From positions 62,001 through 126,000 of the forward strand of contig PHBZ01000006.1 of assembly GCA_002840755.1 (NCBI GenBank): DNA of 64,000 nt. The letters are read 5' to 3'. Position numbers and translations under genes: made by a program. Of this stretch, positions 23,316 to 32,279 are shown one piece after another. This stretch comes from Chloroflexi bacterium HGW-Chloroflexi-10. Its GTDB lineage: Bacteria > Chloroflexota > Anaerolineae > Anaerolineales > Anaerolineaceae. The notes beneath the pieces were generated by a model. The model searched no databases, was not told where the DNA came from, and saw only the letters and a program-made list of their open reading frames with translations. Position 1 is the stretch's first letter; each line of letters begins with the position of its first letter.

Positions 23316-23858
23316 TTGCGAGAAATCCCTATTTCACGAAAAAGTTTGGTTGTTTTGACCGGCATTGTTCTGGTAACGGTGCTCGGTATTTGGTTGATCG
23401 ATTCCCTGGTCATTCACCCATCAACGGTAAAGCCCACACCAGCTATTGAAGAGGATGCAGCTTCCTTAGCCGTCATTACCGGTGTGGAAGCCTTCTTCGA
23501 TATCAACTACCAGGAAGGCAAGAGTGCATGGTTGGAGGGCGTCTGTGCTGTCAGCAGTGAAGGCGGATGTGCATATCTCGCGAGTGGTGCGGATTTACTC
23601 TGGAAACGCTTTGAAGATTTTCAAACGGTCACCCGAGGGACAGCCGTTTTGGAAGAACAGATTCGTTCCGGTGAAACGGAACAGGTCTGGCGTGTCTCGG
23701 TTACCCTGTCGCAGCCCTTGCCCGGCAGCGAAAAAACACAAGACGAAGCCTACGTTCTGGTTGTACGGGTGGGAGAAACCTGGCTGTTCGACCGCTTTTT
23801 ATTGACCGAAGAGATCGAGGCGATACAGCAGAATTCCAGGGAGGAGTCTTCCAAATGA
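23316..23858 (+). CDS. VirB8/TrbF-like small membrane protein
   Basis: 180 residues. A TTG start at 23316 is supported by TGGAGG at 8 bases. One N-terminal membrane span (about 12-32) is followed by a compact outer domain of about 120 residues with alternating helices and strands (AVITGVEAFFDINYQEG, VWRVSVTLSQPLPG, YVLVVRVGETWLFDRF). This layout matches the NTF2-like periplasmic domain of VirB8-type type IV secretion proteins, but sequence similarity is too weak for certainty. First gene of the 25-kb operon, overlapping the next gene by 4 bases. Confidence 0.5.
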   Translation: MREIPISRKSLVVLTGIVLVTVLGIWLIDSLVIHPSTVKPTPAIEEDAASLAVITGVEAFFDINYQEGKSAWLEGVCAVSSEGGCAYLASGADLLWKRFEDFQTVTRGTAVLEEQIRSGETEQVWRVSVTLSQPLPGSEKTQDEAYVLVVRVGETWLFDRFLLTEEIEAIQQNSREESSK

Positions 23859-25129
23859 GGAAGCGTAAAAGAGTTATTCAAACGATCTGGCACCTTTTCT
23901 TCTTGTTGATGGTTATTGTTCCTGCTGTTGTACTGGCACAAGATGAGTCCCCTTGGAGTGAAGTGTTTGATGCGGATGGCAACTTACTGCCAGGGATGAT
24001 TGACCTGGGTATGACGACAGAAAATCCAGCCTGGATGAACGTCGATTTACCCTTTGATCAATCGCTCTCCCTGGAAGCCAACTATCATCGTTTTCAAACG
24101 CCCAGCGGCAATATCGTTGTTTTGCCTTCGGCTTCTACCTTATTCTTCATGGCCATGAATCCACAGGAAAGCGGGCTGGCTAATTCAATCGGAATGGTTG
24201 GCAATGGTTATGGCAGTATTATTGCTTTTTTGGGCAATGTCGCCGGCGACAGTGTGGATTGGCAGCGTCTGCAGCAAGCTCATCCGGAATATCAGCAGCC
24301 GGAGGATTTCTGGAACGCCGTCATTAATGGGCAGGAGAATGTTTGGAGCTGGTTTTCCGGGTTCGGGTTTCTCACCAACCTTATTTCTCTTTCCTGGAAT
24401 GATGCCGCGCTGCGCTTTATGTATTTGATGTACCTCAATGGCGCGCAAGACTGTGCTTCGATCCCGGGTGGTTGCGCCGGCGTGGCAGCCACACCCCCGC
24501 CGCCCAGACAATGCCCGGATACATCCATCACTATGCAACAACCGGCGGCGTCTATTCAGAAGATTGCTCCCAATAATCCGCTGGTGGTGGGACAGGACAC
24601 TCAGACGCGTCGTGGCGCGGATGTGCAGGTATCGGTGGTTATCCCGCCGGTGATTTTTACCTGGTATGAACCGATTTACGAAGAATATGAAGTGTGTGCA
24701 ACCCCGACACCATACGGGACTCCAGTATGTACAACCGAGTCGATCTTCAAGGAGTGTCGCCAGCATATCGAACAGCTTCCGGATTCCGTCGCTTCTTTGC
24801 AGGCCAGCGCCAGCTTGAGCGCTGATAGTAAAGCCTGGATACAAAGCAAGTTAGGACAGACCCATTACGGCGCGTATGTTCATCAGGAAAGTTTTACCCT
24901 CTTCCCTGGTTATGGCCATTGGGCAGGCGGCTGCGATAATGGTGGGACCTGCCGGGCAAATGGGACAGCTTTGCAAATCCCATTTGCGGATCCCGGAACC
25001 TTTAATCTGCAATTACGTGGAACAACATCGGGAACAAGCTTTATGGGCATGCTGATTACCCAGCCGCGCACGTTCAATGCGGATGGAACCTTACAGGTGT
25101 ATGTTACCCTGCCGGCTTTGGTGCCCTGA
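23855..25129 (+). CDS. Secreted protein of unknown function (424 residues)
   Basis: Signal peptide (about 1-29, ending VVLAQ), then a soluble exported protein. Notable segments are a Gly-rich stretch, a Cys-containing linker (GCAGVAATPPPPRQC), a long Asp/Gln region and a C-terminal beta-rich domain with GGCDNGGTCRANG and a repeating hydroxyl pattern (GTTSGTSFMGM). About ten cysteines suggest disulfides. No enzyme motif is visible. It is coupled to the VirB8-like gene (ATGA overlap) and probably forms an outer part of the machine. Confidence 0.6.
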   Translation: MRKRKRVIQTIWHLFFLLMVIVPAVVLAQDESPWSEVFDADGNLLPGMIDLGMTTENPAWMNVDLPFDQSLSLEANYHRFQTPSGNIVVLPSASTLFFMAMNPQESGLANSIGMVGNGYGSIIAFLGNVAGDSVDWQRLQQAHPEYQQPEDFWNAVINGQENVWSWFSGFGFLTNLISLSWNDAALRFMYLMYLNGAQDCASIPGGCAGVAATPPPPRQCPDTSITMQQPAASIQKIAPNNPLVVGQDTQTRRGADVQVSVVIPPVIFTWYEPIYEEYEVCATPTPYGTPVCTTESIFKECRQHIEQLPDSVASLQASASLSADSKAWIQSKLGQTHYGAYVHQESFTLFPGYGHWAGGCDNGGTCRANGTALQIPFADPGTFNLQLRGTTSGTSFMGMLITQPRTFNADGTLQVYVTLPALVP

Positions 25130-25221
25130 ATGCTCCTGTTCATTGTTCGAATACCCCCCATTACCGGTTTGGTTACTTCCCTTTTATTAGGGAAGCCTCA
25201 CCAGATTTTCCCCATTTACCG

Positions 25222-25941
25222 GTGGGTCAGGCAGCCATGGGAGCCTATGTACTTTTTATGAACGATTTCTTTATTGGTTTGGGTGAATTTTTGGCTGCAT
25301 TGCCTACCTATCTGCTGAATGGTTTTTTGTTCAGCCTGTATTGGCTGGGAGATCATGCGCCGGCATTGGTCAGTATGGGTTCAGCGGCCATCATTACTCT
25401 GCTGGTGGATCAAAACCTCCAATCGCGCGCCATGTATCGGCCCGGACGGGAAGGCAGAATAACCACCATACCCAATCCACATACCGCCCAGGGGATGACG
25501 ATATCCGTTTTAGTGCTGTGGGTATTAAGTCAATCGGGAATGGCCGCGCCGGTTCCCTGGATTGGAGCAGTGATGTGGTTGTTTGGTGTGCTTGTCTTGC
25601 TGGTTGTGCATACCCAGGAAGCGCTTCTTTTATGGAATATAAAGTCCGGCATTGCGATTTACGCGCTGGCCGTGATTGCCAGCCGTTTATACCTGGTTTA
25701 TACAGCCCAGCTTTCCGCAGAGCAGTGGGCAGCCCTGATCGGCTCGACAGAGAGTGCCGCCGCCGTTATTGCCACAACCCGCGGGAATGTGACCACCATC
25801 ATTCTCTGGGCGTTATGGCTGGTAGTGCCGTTGGGGTATTTCGCGATGCTGGTACAGCAAATTTTTCTCAACCCCATGTCCCTGGTCAACCCGATGGCCT
25901 CCGTACAGGATCTCCTGCGGCAGTACCGGGTGCGGCGATAG
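25222..25941 (+). CDS. Polytopic membrane protein, possible VirB6/TrbL-like channel
   Basis: About 239 residues from GTG 25222; ATG 25237 and ATG 25258 are also possible. Five or six hydrophobic segments (for example TYLLNGFLFSLYWLG, TISVLVLWVLSQ, IGAVMWLFGVLVLLVV) and a short basic tail. Membrane proteins of this size next to VirB4-like ATPases are often VirB6-type channel subunits, and the same is suggested here by position only. It lies 92 bases after the secreted protein gene. Confidence 0.55.
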   Translation: MGQAAMGAYVLFMNDFFIGLGEFLAALPTYLLNGFLFSLYWLGDHAPALVSMGSAAIITLLVDQNLQSRAMYRPGREGRITTIPNPHTAQGMTISVLVLWVLSQSGMAAPVPWIGAVMWLFGVLVLLVVHTQEALLLWNIKSGIAIYALAVIASRLYLVYTAQLSAEQWAALIGSTESAAAVIATTRGNVTTIILWALWLVVPLGYFAMLVQQIFLNPMSLVNPMASVQDLLRQYRVRR

Positions 25942-26076
25942 GGCAGTAAATGGAAACAAAACGACGCATCGACGTGGTTTGGTTGGATTTACTGCTCGAT
26001 CCCTTTGTGGATGAGCGAAGTAAGCACTTTGAACGTAGGTTGGTCGATTTATCCATTAAACGTCAGGAGGTTTTTG

Positions 26077-26367
26077 ATGAAAGAAATTGTGGAAGGGTTA
26101 CGTGGTCCGGCACTGGGCATGGTTTTTGTGCTCATTGGCCTGGCCGGAACGATTGTCATGGCTGCATTTGCGGCATTGTTTGCTCAGATGGGTTTGCTAC
26201 TGCGGTTGCGATCCCGAGAAAGCAATCTGCGTACAACGGATACCACTGGTTTCCGGAATTCTGTGTCTGGTCAACCGGTTTCACCCGCCAGTTACGCTTC
26301 CCCGAAGGAGTCGGTCAGCGAATCGTCTGGTAGCGAGGTCATCGAAGGAAATTGGTGGCCGGTGTAA
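26077..26367 (+). CDS. Small membrane protein (96 residues)
   Basis: ATG 26077 (MKEIVEGLRGPALG) is supported by CAGGAGG 8 bases upstream. One membrane span (about 14-38) is followed by a Ser/Thr/Gly-rich polar tail. No family is recognised. It lies just before the VirB4-like ATPase gene and could be its membrane partner, as small VirB3-type proteins often are. Confidence 0.6.
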   Translation: MKEIVEGLRGPALGMVFVLIGLAGTIVMAAFAALFAQMGLLLRLRSRESNLRTTDTTGFRNSVSGQPVSPASYASPKESVSESSGSEVIEGNWWPV

Positions 26368-26398
26368 TTCCTCATTGCGTTTTTCCCCTCCCCCGAGC

Positions 26399-26451
26399 AT
26401 CTCTTGCGACCGCAAGGGATGTCTCGCCAGCTCACCAGAGGGTTCTGGCGA
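26399..26451 (+). other. Tandem hairpins in the leader of the VirB4-like gene
   Basis: Two adjacent stem-loops: 26399-26420 (9-bp stem ATCTCTTGC/GCAAGGGAT, one G-T pair, loop GACC) and 26424-26451 (7-bp stem TCGCCAG/CTGGCGA). They lie 25 bases before the ATG at 26476, in the longest gap of the operon. No T-run follows, so RNA stability or translation control is more likely than termination. Confidence 0.5.
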
Positions 26452-26475
26452 TCTGCCGAGACAGATAGGAGACCT

Positions 26476-29400
26476 ATGCCCACTATTTTGAAGAATATTT
26501 CTCAAAACATTCCCTGGATGCAATATTCCCGACCGGCGCCGATTCCGGATGATTTACATATCCAGCAGGCAGGCATCCAATTCACCCAGAACCGGCACGA
26601 GCTGGACTATATCTGGCTCAACCTGGTGGAAGAGGAAGCTGGGCAGGTATACAGCGGAACCCGGGTGATTCGGTTACTGCAATTGAAGTATATTCCGATG
26701 GATGTCCGGCGCGACGCCGGTTTGTTACAGAAAATGCGAACCGCCTTGCGCGGCGTGTATGGCGCTGGGGTCAATCTGGTCTACCTGGCGGCCGGTATCT
26801 TTGAGCCGGCGATTGGGATCGTTCAGTGTTATGGGGTAACCGCCTTTGCTGAAACCCGTGAGTTGGCGGCTGAACGCTCCGAGCGTGATCTGGCGGTATT
26901 GAAAGCGACCCTGTCTGGCGCTTACCGGCAAATCCGCCTGGAAGCCCTATCGGTTGAGATTGCTGCGTGGATCGTCAAGGCTTTGCAAAACATGCCTTAC
27001 CCAATCGTCACTGTCGGGCACCCCGACCCACGTGAAAATGCCCGGGGTGGCGATCCCAGGCTGAATGACCCGCTGACAGGGGGAGCGCAATCACAGCAAT
27101 TTTCCCTTCAGCAAAACGAGTTATTGTTTCGCGGGATGAGCAGTTTACGCGAAGAATTTTTACTGATGCTGCTGGCCAATCACGTCCGCCTGGAAGATAT
27201 TGCGATGATGTTGGCAGCCCAGGCGGAGAATACTGCCGTTTATGCTTCACGCCAGGTGGGGGTGCGCGCGGCTTCCTTTGGGGTCAGCCTGCCGGCTATC
27301 CTGACCGGTGGTTTATCCGAGAACGCTTCCAATTCGTACGGCGCCAATCATTCGACCGGTTTGGCCCAGGGGCAGAGTTCGACCGATGGCGCCGCCGACA
27401 CAACCGGCCAGGCGCATACGGTTGGGCAGGCCAGTACGCGTGGCTGGTCGCATACCCTAGGGGTGGCAGAGAGTGCCATGACAGGTCAGTCCACTACGGT
27501 TGGCACGGCGGAAACGGATGGTGTTGCCAATACACACGGGGTAACCGTCACGGATGGCACATCCCACACCGATTCATCCGGCTTTGCCGCATCGCATACG
27601 GATAGTTCCGCTTACGGTGTCAACGGTGGGGTTGGTGGGAGTATCGCACCGGCGGGGGTAGGTATCTCTGCGAACGTGGGTGGAAATGCCAGTTGGGGCA
27701 GTTCCAATGGCGTTACCAATAGTTCCGGATCGGCGGATACCACCTCACATGCTGTTTCTGTCAGTTCGGCCTCTACGCAGAGCCACGCAAGCACCCACAG
27801 CCAGTCGCAATCCAATTCCGCCAGCCATTCGGCGACCCAATCCGAAGCCTGGAGTACTTCCGGTGCGGAGACGACCTCGGTGGCCGATACGGCCAGCCAG
27901 GCGACAACCAAAAGCCATGCGGATTCGCAGAGCCTGACCCGTTCACAGTCCGAAGCCACCGGTACCGGCCAGGTAATTGGGCGGGGACTATCCGGTGGGA
28001 TGAGCGTCGGGGTTGCCCCTTCATTTTCATTATCCAACAGTTACCAATGGCAGGAGGATCCGTATATCTTGCTGACGCAGATCATGCGCACCCAACAAAG
28101 ATTATTGGACATTGCCAGCCGCGAGGGTGCTTACTATACCGATGTGTATGCCCTGGCACGCAGCGAACAGGGTGCGCAATCCCTGATTGGCCTGATCCCG
28201 GAGGCTTTTCATGGGACGGAAGATGTCGTCACCGGTGTACAGACGCGCACCTTGAGCGAGGAAGAGAAAGCCTATATTCTGTTGCACGCGCGAGCGTTTA
28301 CCCCATCGACCCGCGTGGAAACCATTGCGGAAGTCATGAGTGGATATGCAGACTCCACCTTGCTGACCATGCTGCAAGTGGCGGCTTATGCCGCCCCAGG
28401 CATGTATGAACATGGCACTGCGCTGACCGTTCAGGAAGAAACACCGGCATTTGCCTTTTACCCGAATATGAGCGGAGATATTGTCCTGGGACATCAATGG
28501 TCGAGTGAGACCGGTGAGTTGACCAACGTGCTGCTGCGCCTATCACCGGACCGGCATTTTCATACTGCTTTCGTGGGCGACACCGGCTTTGGGAAGTCAA
28601 TTGCCGCCGAGCGCCTGGCCTATGAAACCACAAGACAGTGGCAATACCGCACAGTCATCCTGGATTTTGGACAGGGTTGGCGGAAAGCCCTGGATTGGCC
28701 GGGGTTAGAAGATCGCGTAGATGTTCGCCAACTGCAGCCGGGTGCCTTGCGTCCATTGCGCTGGAATATCCTTCAAATTCCCAAGCGTATCGAAGCAGGG
28801 CGTTATCGCACCCTGGTGGCAGAGATGTTGGTCAACGCCGGGCGTATGGGCGCGCGTCAATTGGGTTTTATCCGCCGGGCTTTAACGGAAGTCTACCAGG
28901 AATATGGTGTCTTAACCACCGATCCGCAGGTCCAATCCGAACAGATAAAAAGGACAATCTCCAAACACAACGTGGAATGGATAGATAACCATTGGGCGGT
29001 TGTTCAACATGCTGGTGAAGCGCATGCGATTAACAGCATGCGCATGGAATATGGGCTGTCCGGCGAAGTGGAGGTCGGTGCGCGGCTGTCCTTTCTGGAA
29101 CCGTTGGACCTGCAGGCTTTGGCTGTTTATCGCAGCCAGCAGGTTGGTATTTCACAGGTCATTGAGCGCTTGCAGCGCTATAAGGACAATCTGGCGTTTG
29201 GCGATATGGCCAGCCGGACCAGTCTGGAGGGTGTATTGCTCCGCCTGGAACAGTTCGCCGAAGGGCAAATGGCGCGCCAGTACGGTAGAGGTGAAGATGC
29301 GCTGGCCGTGGAAGACCTGGGGTTGCTCGGTTCACCGCAGTCCCCGTGGGGAATCACAGTTTTAGAAGGCGGTTCCGAAATGGATGAATACCCTAAGGCT

Positions 29401-30006
29401 GCTTTGTTATCTCTGCTGGCCAGCGTTCTTTATCTGGATGCGGTCGCCCGCAGGCGTGAATCCTTGAATGGTGTGCAGACTTTTCCACCAATGCAAATCT
29501 TCTTTGAAGAAGCCAACAAAGTGCTGACCGGTGTGTCCAGCGGGGCTGCTTCCGATCAGGGTTCCGGAGAATCCAATGGGGTCAGCCACATTTTTCAATC
29601 CATGTGGCGCGATGGCAGGAAATACAGTGTTTTTCTGCATCTCATGGCACAGACGGTCAGTGAATTGCCGGCGGGCATTCTCTCCTCCTGCGCCAATGTC
29701 TTTGTATTCCAGACCAAAGACCCCAAGGACCGTGACCTGATCTTACCGCATATCGGGCGCTCGGAAAAAGGCATGGTCAATACCGAATACAAACGCTACC
29801 TGGCGCGTATCCCCAAGACCTACGCCATCGCCAAGTTTGGTTATACCGATCTGGTGCAGCTGATGGAGCCGGTACTGATGCGGCCCTTAATGATTGTGTG
29901 CCCGGAACCGTCCGATGAGGAAATCGCCAACCGCTTGCGGCTCTTGTTCTCGCCTTCCTTTAACTTCAACCATGGTTCATCCATTCCGGATGCTATGGAC
30001 GAATGA
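26476..30006 (+). CDS. VirB4/HerA-like ATPase with Ser/Thr/His-rich insertion
   Basis: 1,176 residues. ATG 26476 (MPTILKN) is set by AGGAGACCT; an upstream in-frame start lacks a site. The N-terminal domain (about 1-275) resembles the regulatory part of conjugative ATPases. An insertion of about 240 residues (278-518) consists almost wholly of Ser, Thr, Gly, His, Gln and Ala in irregular repeats (HTDSSGFAASHTDSS, SQSQSNSASHSATQ). The ATPase domain has Walker A GDTGFGKS (701-708) and a Walker B-like IFFEEANKV (about 1006-1014), then a LMAQTVSELP sensor stretch. It should be a hexameric motor for secretion or assembly. The insertion is unlike usual VirB4 proteins and is not found in its neighbours. 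Confidence 0.82.
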   Translation: MPTILKNISQNIPWMQYSRPAPIPDDLHIQQAGIQFTQNRHELDYIWLNLVEEEAGQVYSGTRVIRLLQLKYIPMDVRRDAGLLQKMRTALRGVYGAGVNLVYLAAGIFEPAIGIVQCYGVTAFAETRELAAERSERDLAVLKATLSGAYRQIRLEALSVEIAAWIVKALQNMPYPIVTVGHPDPRENARGGDPRLNDPLTGGAQSQQFSLQQNELLFRGMSSLREEFLLMLLANHVRLEDIAMMLAAQAENTAVYASRQVGVRAASFGVSLPAILTGGLSENASNSYGANHSTGLAQGQSSTDGAADTTGQAHTVGQASTRGWSHTLGVAESAMTGQSTTVGTAETDGVANTHGVTVTDGTSHTDSSGFAASHTDSSAYGVNGGVGGSIAPAGVGISANVGGNASWGSSNGVTNSSGSADTTSHAVSVSSASTQSHASTHSQSQSNSASHSATQSEAWSTSGAETTSVADTASQATTKSHADSQSLTRSQSEATGTGQVIGRGLSGGMSVGVAPSFSLSNSYQWQEDPYILLTQIMRTQQRLLDIASREGAYYTDVYALARSEQGAQSLIGLIPEAFHGTEDVVTGVQTRTLSEEEKAYILLHARAFTPSTRVETIAEVMSGYADSTLLTMLQVAAYAAPGMYEHGTALTVQEETPAFAFYPNMSGDIVLGHQWSSETGELTNVLLRLSPDRHFHTAFVGDTGFGKSIAAERLAYETTRQWQYRTVILDFGQGWRKALDWPGLEDRVDVRQLQPGALRPLRWNILQIPKRIEAGRYRTLVAEMLVNAGRMGARQLGFIRRALTEVYQEYGVLTTDPQVQSEQIKRTISKHNVEWIDNHWAVVQHAGEAHAINSMRMEYGLSGEVEVGARLSFLEPLDLQALAVYRSQQVGISQVIERLQRYKDNLAFGDMASRTSLEGVLLRLEQFAEGQMARQYGRGEDALAVEDLGLLGSPQSPWGITVLEGGSEMDEYPKAALLSLLASVLYLDAVARRRESLNGVQTFPPMQIFFEEANKVLTGVSSGAASDQGSGESNGVSHIFQSMWRDGRKYSVFLHLMAQTVSELPAGILSSCANVFVFQTKDPKDRDLILPHIGRSEKGMVNTEYKRYLARIPKTYAIAKFGYTDLVQLMEPVLMRPLMIVCPEPSDEEIANRLRLLFSPSFNFNHGSSIPDAMDE

Positions 30007-30027
30007 TCTTTCTTAGGAGAAAAATAT

Positions 30028-30945
30028 ATGGAATCTCGTAAACGTTCCCCCCTGATCGCTATTATTCTTTCGATTGGCATTGGCCTGATGGTCTTCGCCT
30101 TGTTAAACGGTGTGGTGCGTCCCACCCAGGTTGTGGTCGCAAAAATTGCAATTGCCTCTGGAACCATTCTGACCGAAGACCTGGTGGAATTGCGCACCAT
30201 TCCCACGGGTGCCAGACCCGCCGATGCCCTGACCACTTTGGATGCGGCTGTCGGAAAAATGGTAGCGGTTGGTCGTGCCCCCGGAGATCTGATTGTTCAG
30301 GCCGTGTTGGGTGAAATTGCCGGCGCCGGTATTCCGGCTGAACTACCCGAAGGGCATCTGGCGATAGCAATCCATGTGGACCAGGCCAGCGGTGTGGCCG
30401 GCTTGCTGCGACCGGGGCAATCGGTGACCGTGATTGGTATCCTCTCCCCGGATTTGCTGCAGGATAACCCGATCAGTGTGGTAAGCGGTTCGTTGGGTGA
30501 TTTTGGTTTGCCAACCGCCGTGGTTACCCAGATCGTGGGTGGACCGGCTCCCACAGCTACGCCTACGCCAACCCCGGCCCCACCTGTGTCTCCCCTGGCA
30601 CGCTTGGCATTGAGCGGGTTACGCGTCCTGATGGTGCCGCAATCCTTCCGCTATGAAGAAATCCCAGCCGGGGCGACAGAGGACCAATTGTATTCATCCG
30701 CACGGACAACCATGGCTGCCCAGGAAGGCAGCGTGATTGTTCTGGACGTACCCACGACCAAAATCGAAGTAGTTCCCGGATTGTGGGCTGATCCTGCATC
30801 GCTGCTGGCGGCATTGGACCAATATGGGGCGGTCCATCTGGCGCTGGAACCGGCTGCCGGTTTGAATCTTTCTTCCAGTGACCTGGTGACGCTCAATTTG
30901 GGCGATCTGTATGCGGAATTGAATGAAAATCGCGGTAAAAAGTAG
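30028..30945 (+). CDS. CpaB/RcpC-like SAF-domain pilus assembly protein (copy 1)
   Basis: 305 residues. One N-terminal membrane span (about 9-29) is followed by a SAF domain (VVVAKIAIASGTILTEDLV), as in CpaB of Tad pili, then a second beta region (PEGHLAIAIHVDQASGV, GLLRPGQSVTVIG). A Thr/Pro linker (PTATPTPTPAPP) separates a C-terminal domain. CpaB-type proteins help form the outer channel or peptidoglycan-spanning part of the pilus system. ATG 30028 has TTAGGAG. A second CpaB gene lies at 37204. Confidence 0.82.
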   Translation: MESRKRSPLIAIILSIGIGLMVFALLNGVVRPTQVVVAKIAIASGTILTEDLVELRTIPTGARPADALTTLDAAVGKMVAVGRAPGDLIVQAVLGEIAGAGIPAELPEGHLAIAIHVDQASGVAGLLRPGQSVTVIGILSPDLLQDNPISVVSGSLGDFGLPTAVVTQIVGGPAPTATPTPTPAPPVSPLARLALSGLRVLMVPQSFRYEEIPAGATEDQLYSSARTTMAAQEGSVIVLDVPTTKIEVVPGLWADPASLLAALDQYGAVHLALEPAAGLNLSSSDLVTLNLGDLYAELNENRGKK

Positions 30946-30953
30946 GGGCTGGG

Positions 30954-32270
30954 ATGACGGATGCTTATTCCAATAACAAAGTTTCGGTTATGTTGGCCGG
31001 GGCAGGTCATGAAGTGGTGTATTACCAGATGCAGCCGCCCATGCTGGCGGATGCGCGCTTTATTGTCGCCGGGCACGCCACCCAATGGTCCATGCTTGAA
31101 GCCAACCTGGCCAATCTCAAGCCGGCCCTGCTCGTTGTGCAGGCGGATATCGCTCCGGATCCGGACAGCCTGATCCACCTGCTGGCCCGCATCTCCGCCT
31201 GGAAAGGTGTGGCGGTCGTGGTTTTGCCCATGACCTATCTGGATTTCAAAGGCGCATTTGAGCGCATTGAAACGGTACGCGGTGTGTATATCGCGCCGGT
31301 AAACTGGACGGATATTTTTCAGGCAGCCTATGGTGCGGTTATGACCGAACGGGCCAAACTAGCCCAGGCGGCCCCGATGCACCAGAGTCTGAGCGGGTTT
31401 AATTCCGCCAATAATGCAGCTTTTATCACCGGGACGAAGCGGATTGCCATACTGTCGCATGCCGGCGGGGTGGGTTGTTCGACGATTGCCGAAAATCTGG
31501 CGTATGAACTGGCCGTACGCATGAGTGTCAAAACCCTGCTGATTTCCATGGGATTACCCCCCGCTGCCCCGCCGCATCTCAAATTACACTACCTGCCCAG
31601 CCTGACGGAATATTTCGATCATCCGGGCAAGGCATCTTTCCAGGCTGCGCTGCAACGCTGTGAAGCGCTGGAGGTCCTGGTTGCGCCGGAGTCATCTATT
31701 GAGTATATGCGTATTTTGGAATCCTCAGCCGGCGCGGGCGGGGAAGGCACGATCCAGGGAATGTTGAATGATTCCGAAAATGGTCATTACGCGGCGATTG
31801 TCATGGATGTCCCTTCCAGTGAAGATTTGTGGATGGCTCATTCAGTGGTGTTTGCCAACACCGCTTTGATCGTTGCCCGACCGACCTTATCTGATCTGGC
31901 GGCAACGCGCCATACCCTGTCTCTGCTCCTGTCGGGTATGCGCATTGAAAAAAGAATAGCCAAAGAATCGATCCACCTGGTATTGAACCAATGTGCGGAG
32001 CGTTCGGGCTTTACCCCGCGTAGTTTCCAGGATGAACTGGCTGCTACGGTTGGCTGGGCCCCGCCGATTGCAGCCATTCTGCCGTACGATCCGTTGGTGC
32101 CGCAAGCACAGGATAACGGCATTTTGCCGCTGACCCGCTCAGATGGTTTTGCCAATGGAATCCGTTCGTTGATCAATGTGCTCTTTCCAACCATGCGCAG
32201 TGCAATGGAAATGAGCGATCGGAAAAATCGCAGTGTGCTGCGTTTACCCAGGATTCGTTTTACGTCTTAA
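30954..32270 (+). CDS. TadZ/CpaE-like protein with degenerate Walker A (copy 1)
   Basis: 438 residues. A receiver-like N-terminal domain (about 1-150) precedes a MinD/ParA-type domain. The Walker A region reads SHAGGVGCSTIAENLA: the signature Lys before GG is Ala, and the catalytic Lys of GKST is Cys175. ATP binding is therefore doubtful. TadZ proteins place the Tad machine at the cell pole and often have odd P-loops. The last part contains LVLNQCAERSGF and ILPYDPLVP. It lies 9 bases after CpaB1 and before CpaF1. Confidence 0.8.
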   Translation: MTDAYSNNKVSVMLAGAGHEVVYYQMQPPMLADARFIVAGHATQWSMLEANLANLKPALLVVQADIAPDPDSLIHLLARISAWKGVAVVVLPMTYLDFKGAFERIETVRGVYIAPVNWTDIFQAAYGAVMTERAKLAQAAPMHQSLSGFNSANNAAFITGTKRIAILSHAGGVGCSTIAENLAYELAVRMSVKTLLISMGLPPAAPPHLKLHYLPSLTEYFDHPGKASFQAALQRCEALEVLVAPESSIEYMRILESSAGAGGEGTIQGMLNDSENGHYAAIVMDVPSSEDLWMAHSVVFANTALIVARPTLSDLAATRHTLSLLLSGMRIEKRIAKESIHLVLNQCAERSGFTPRSFQDELAATVGWAPPIAAILPYDPLVPQAQDNGILPLTRSDGFANGIRSLINVLFPTMRSAMEMSDRKNRSVLRLPRIRFTS

Positions 32271-32279
32271 GGAGGAAGA

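Noticed and set aside
25950..26333. Open frame starting METKRRIDVVWL just after the membrane protein stop
   Set aside because: Its first 45 codons look gene-like, but most of the rest overlaps the well-supported gene at 26077 in another frame and has poor composition. It could be a short real peptide or an old frameshift; not strong enough to list.
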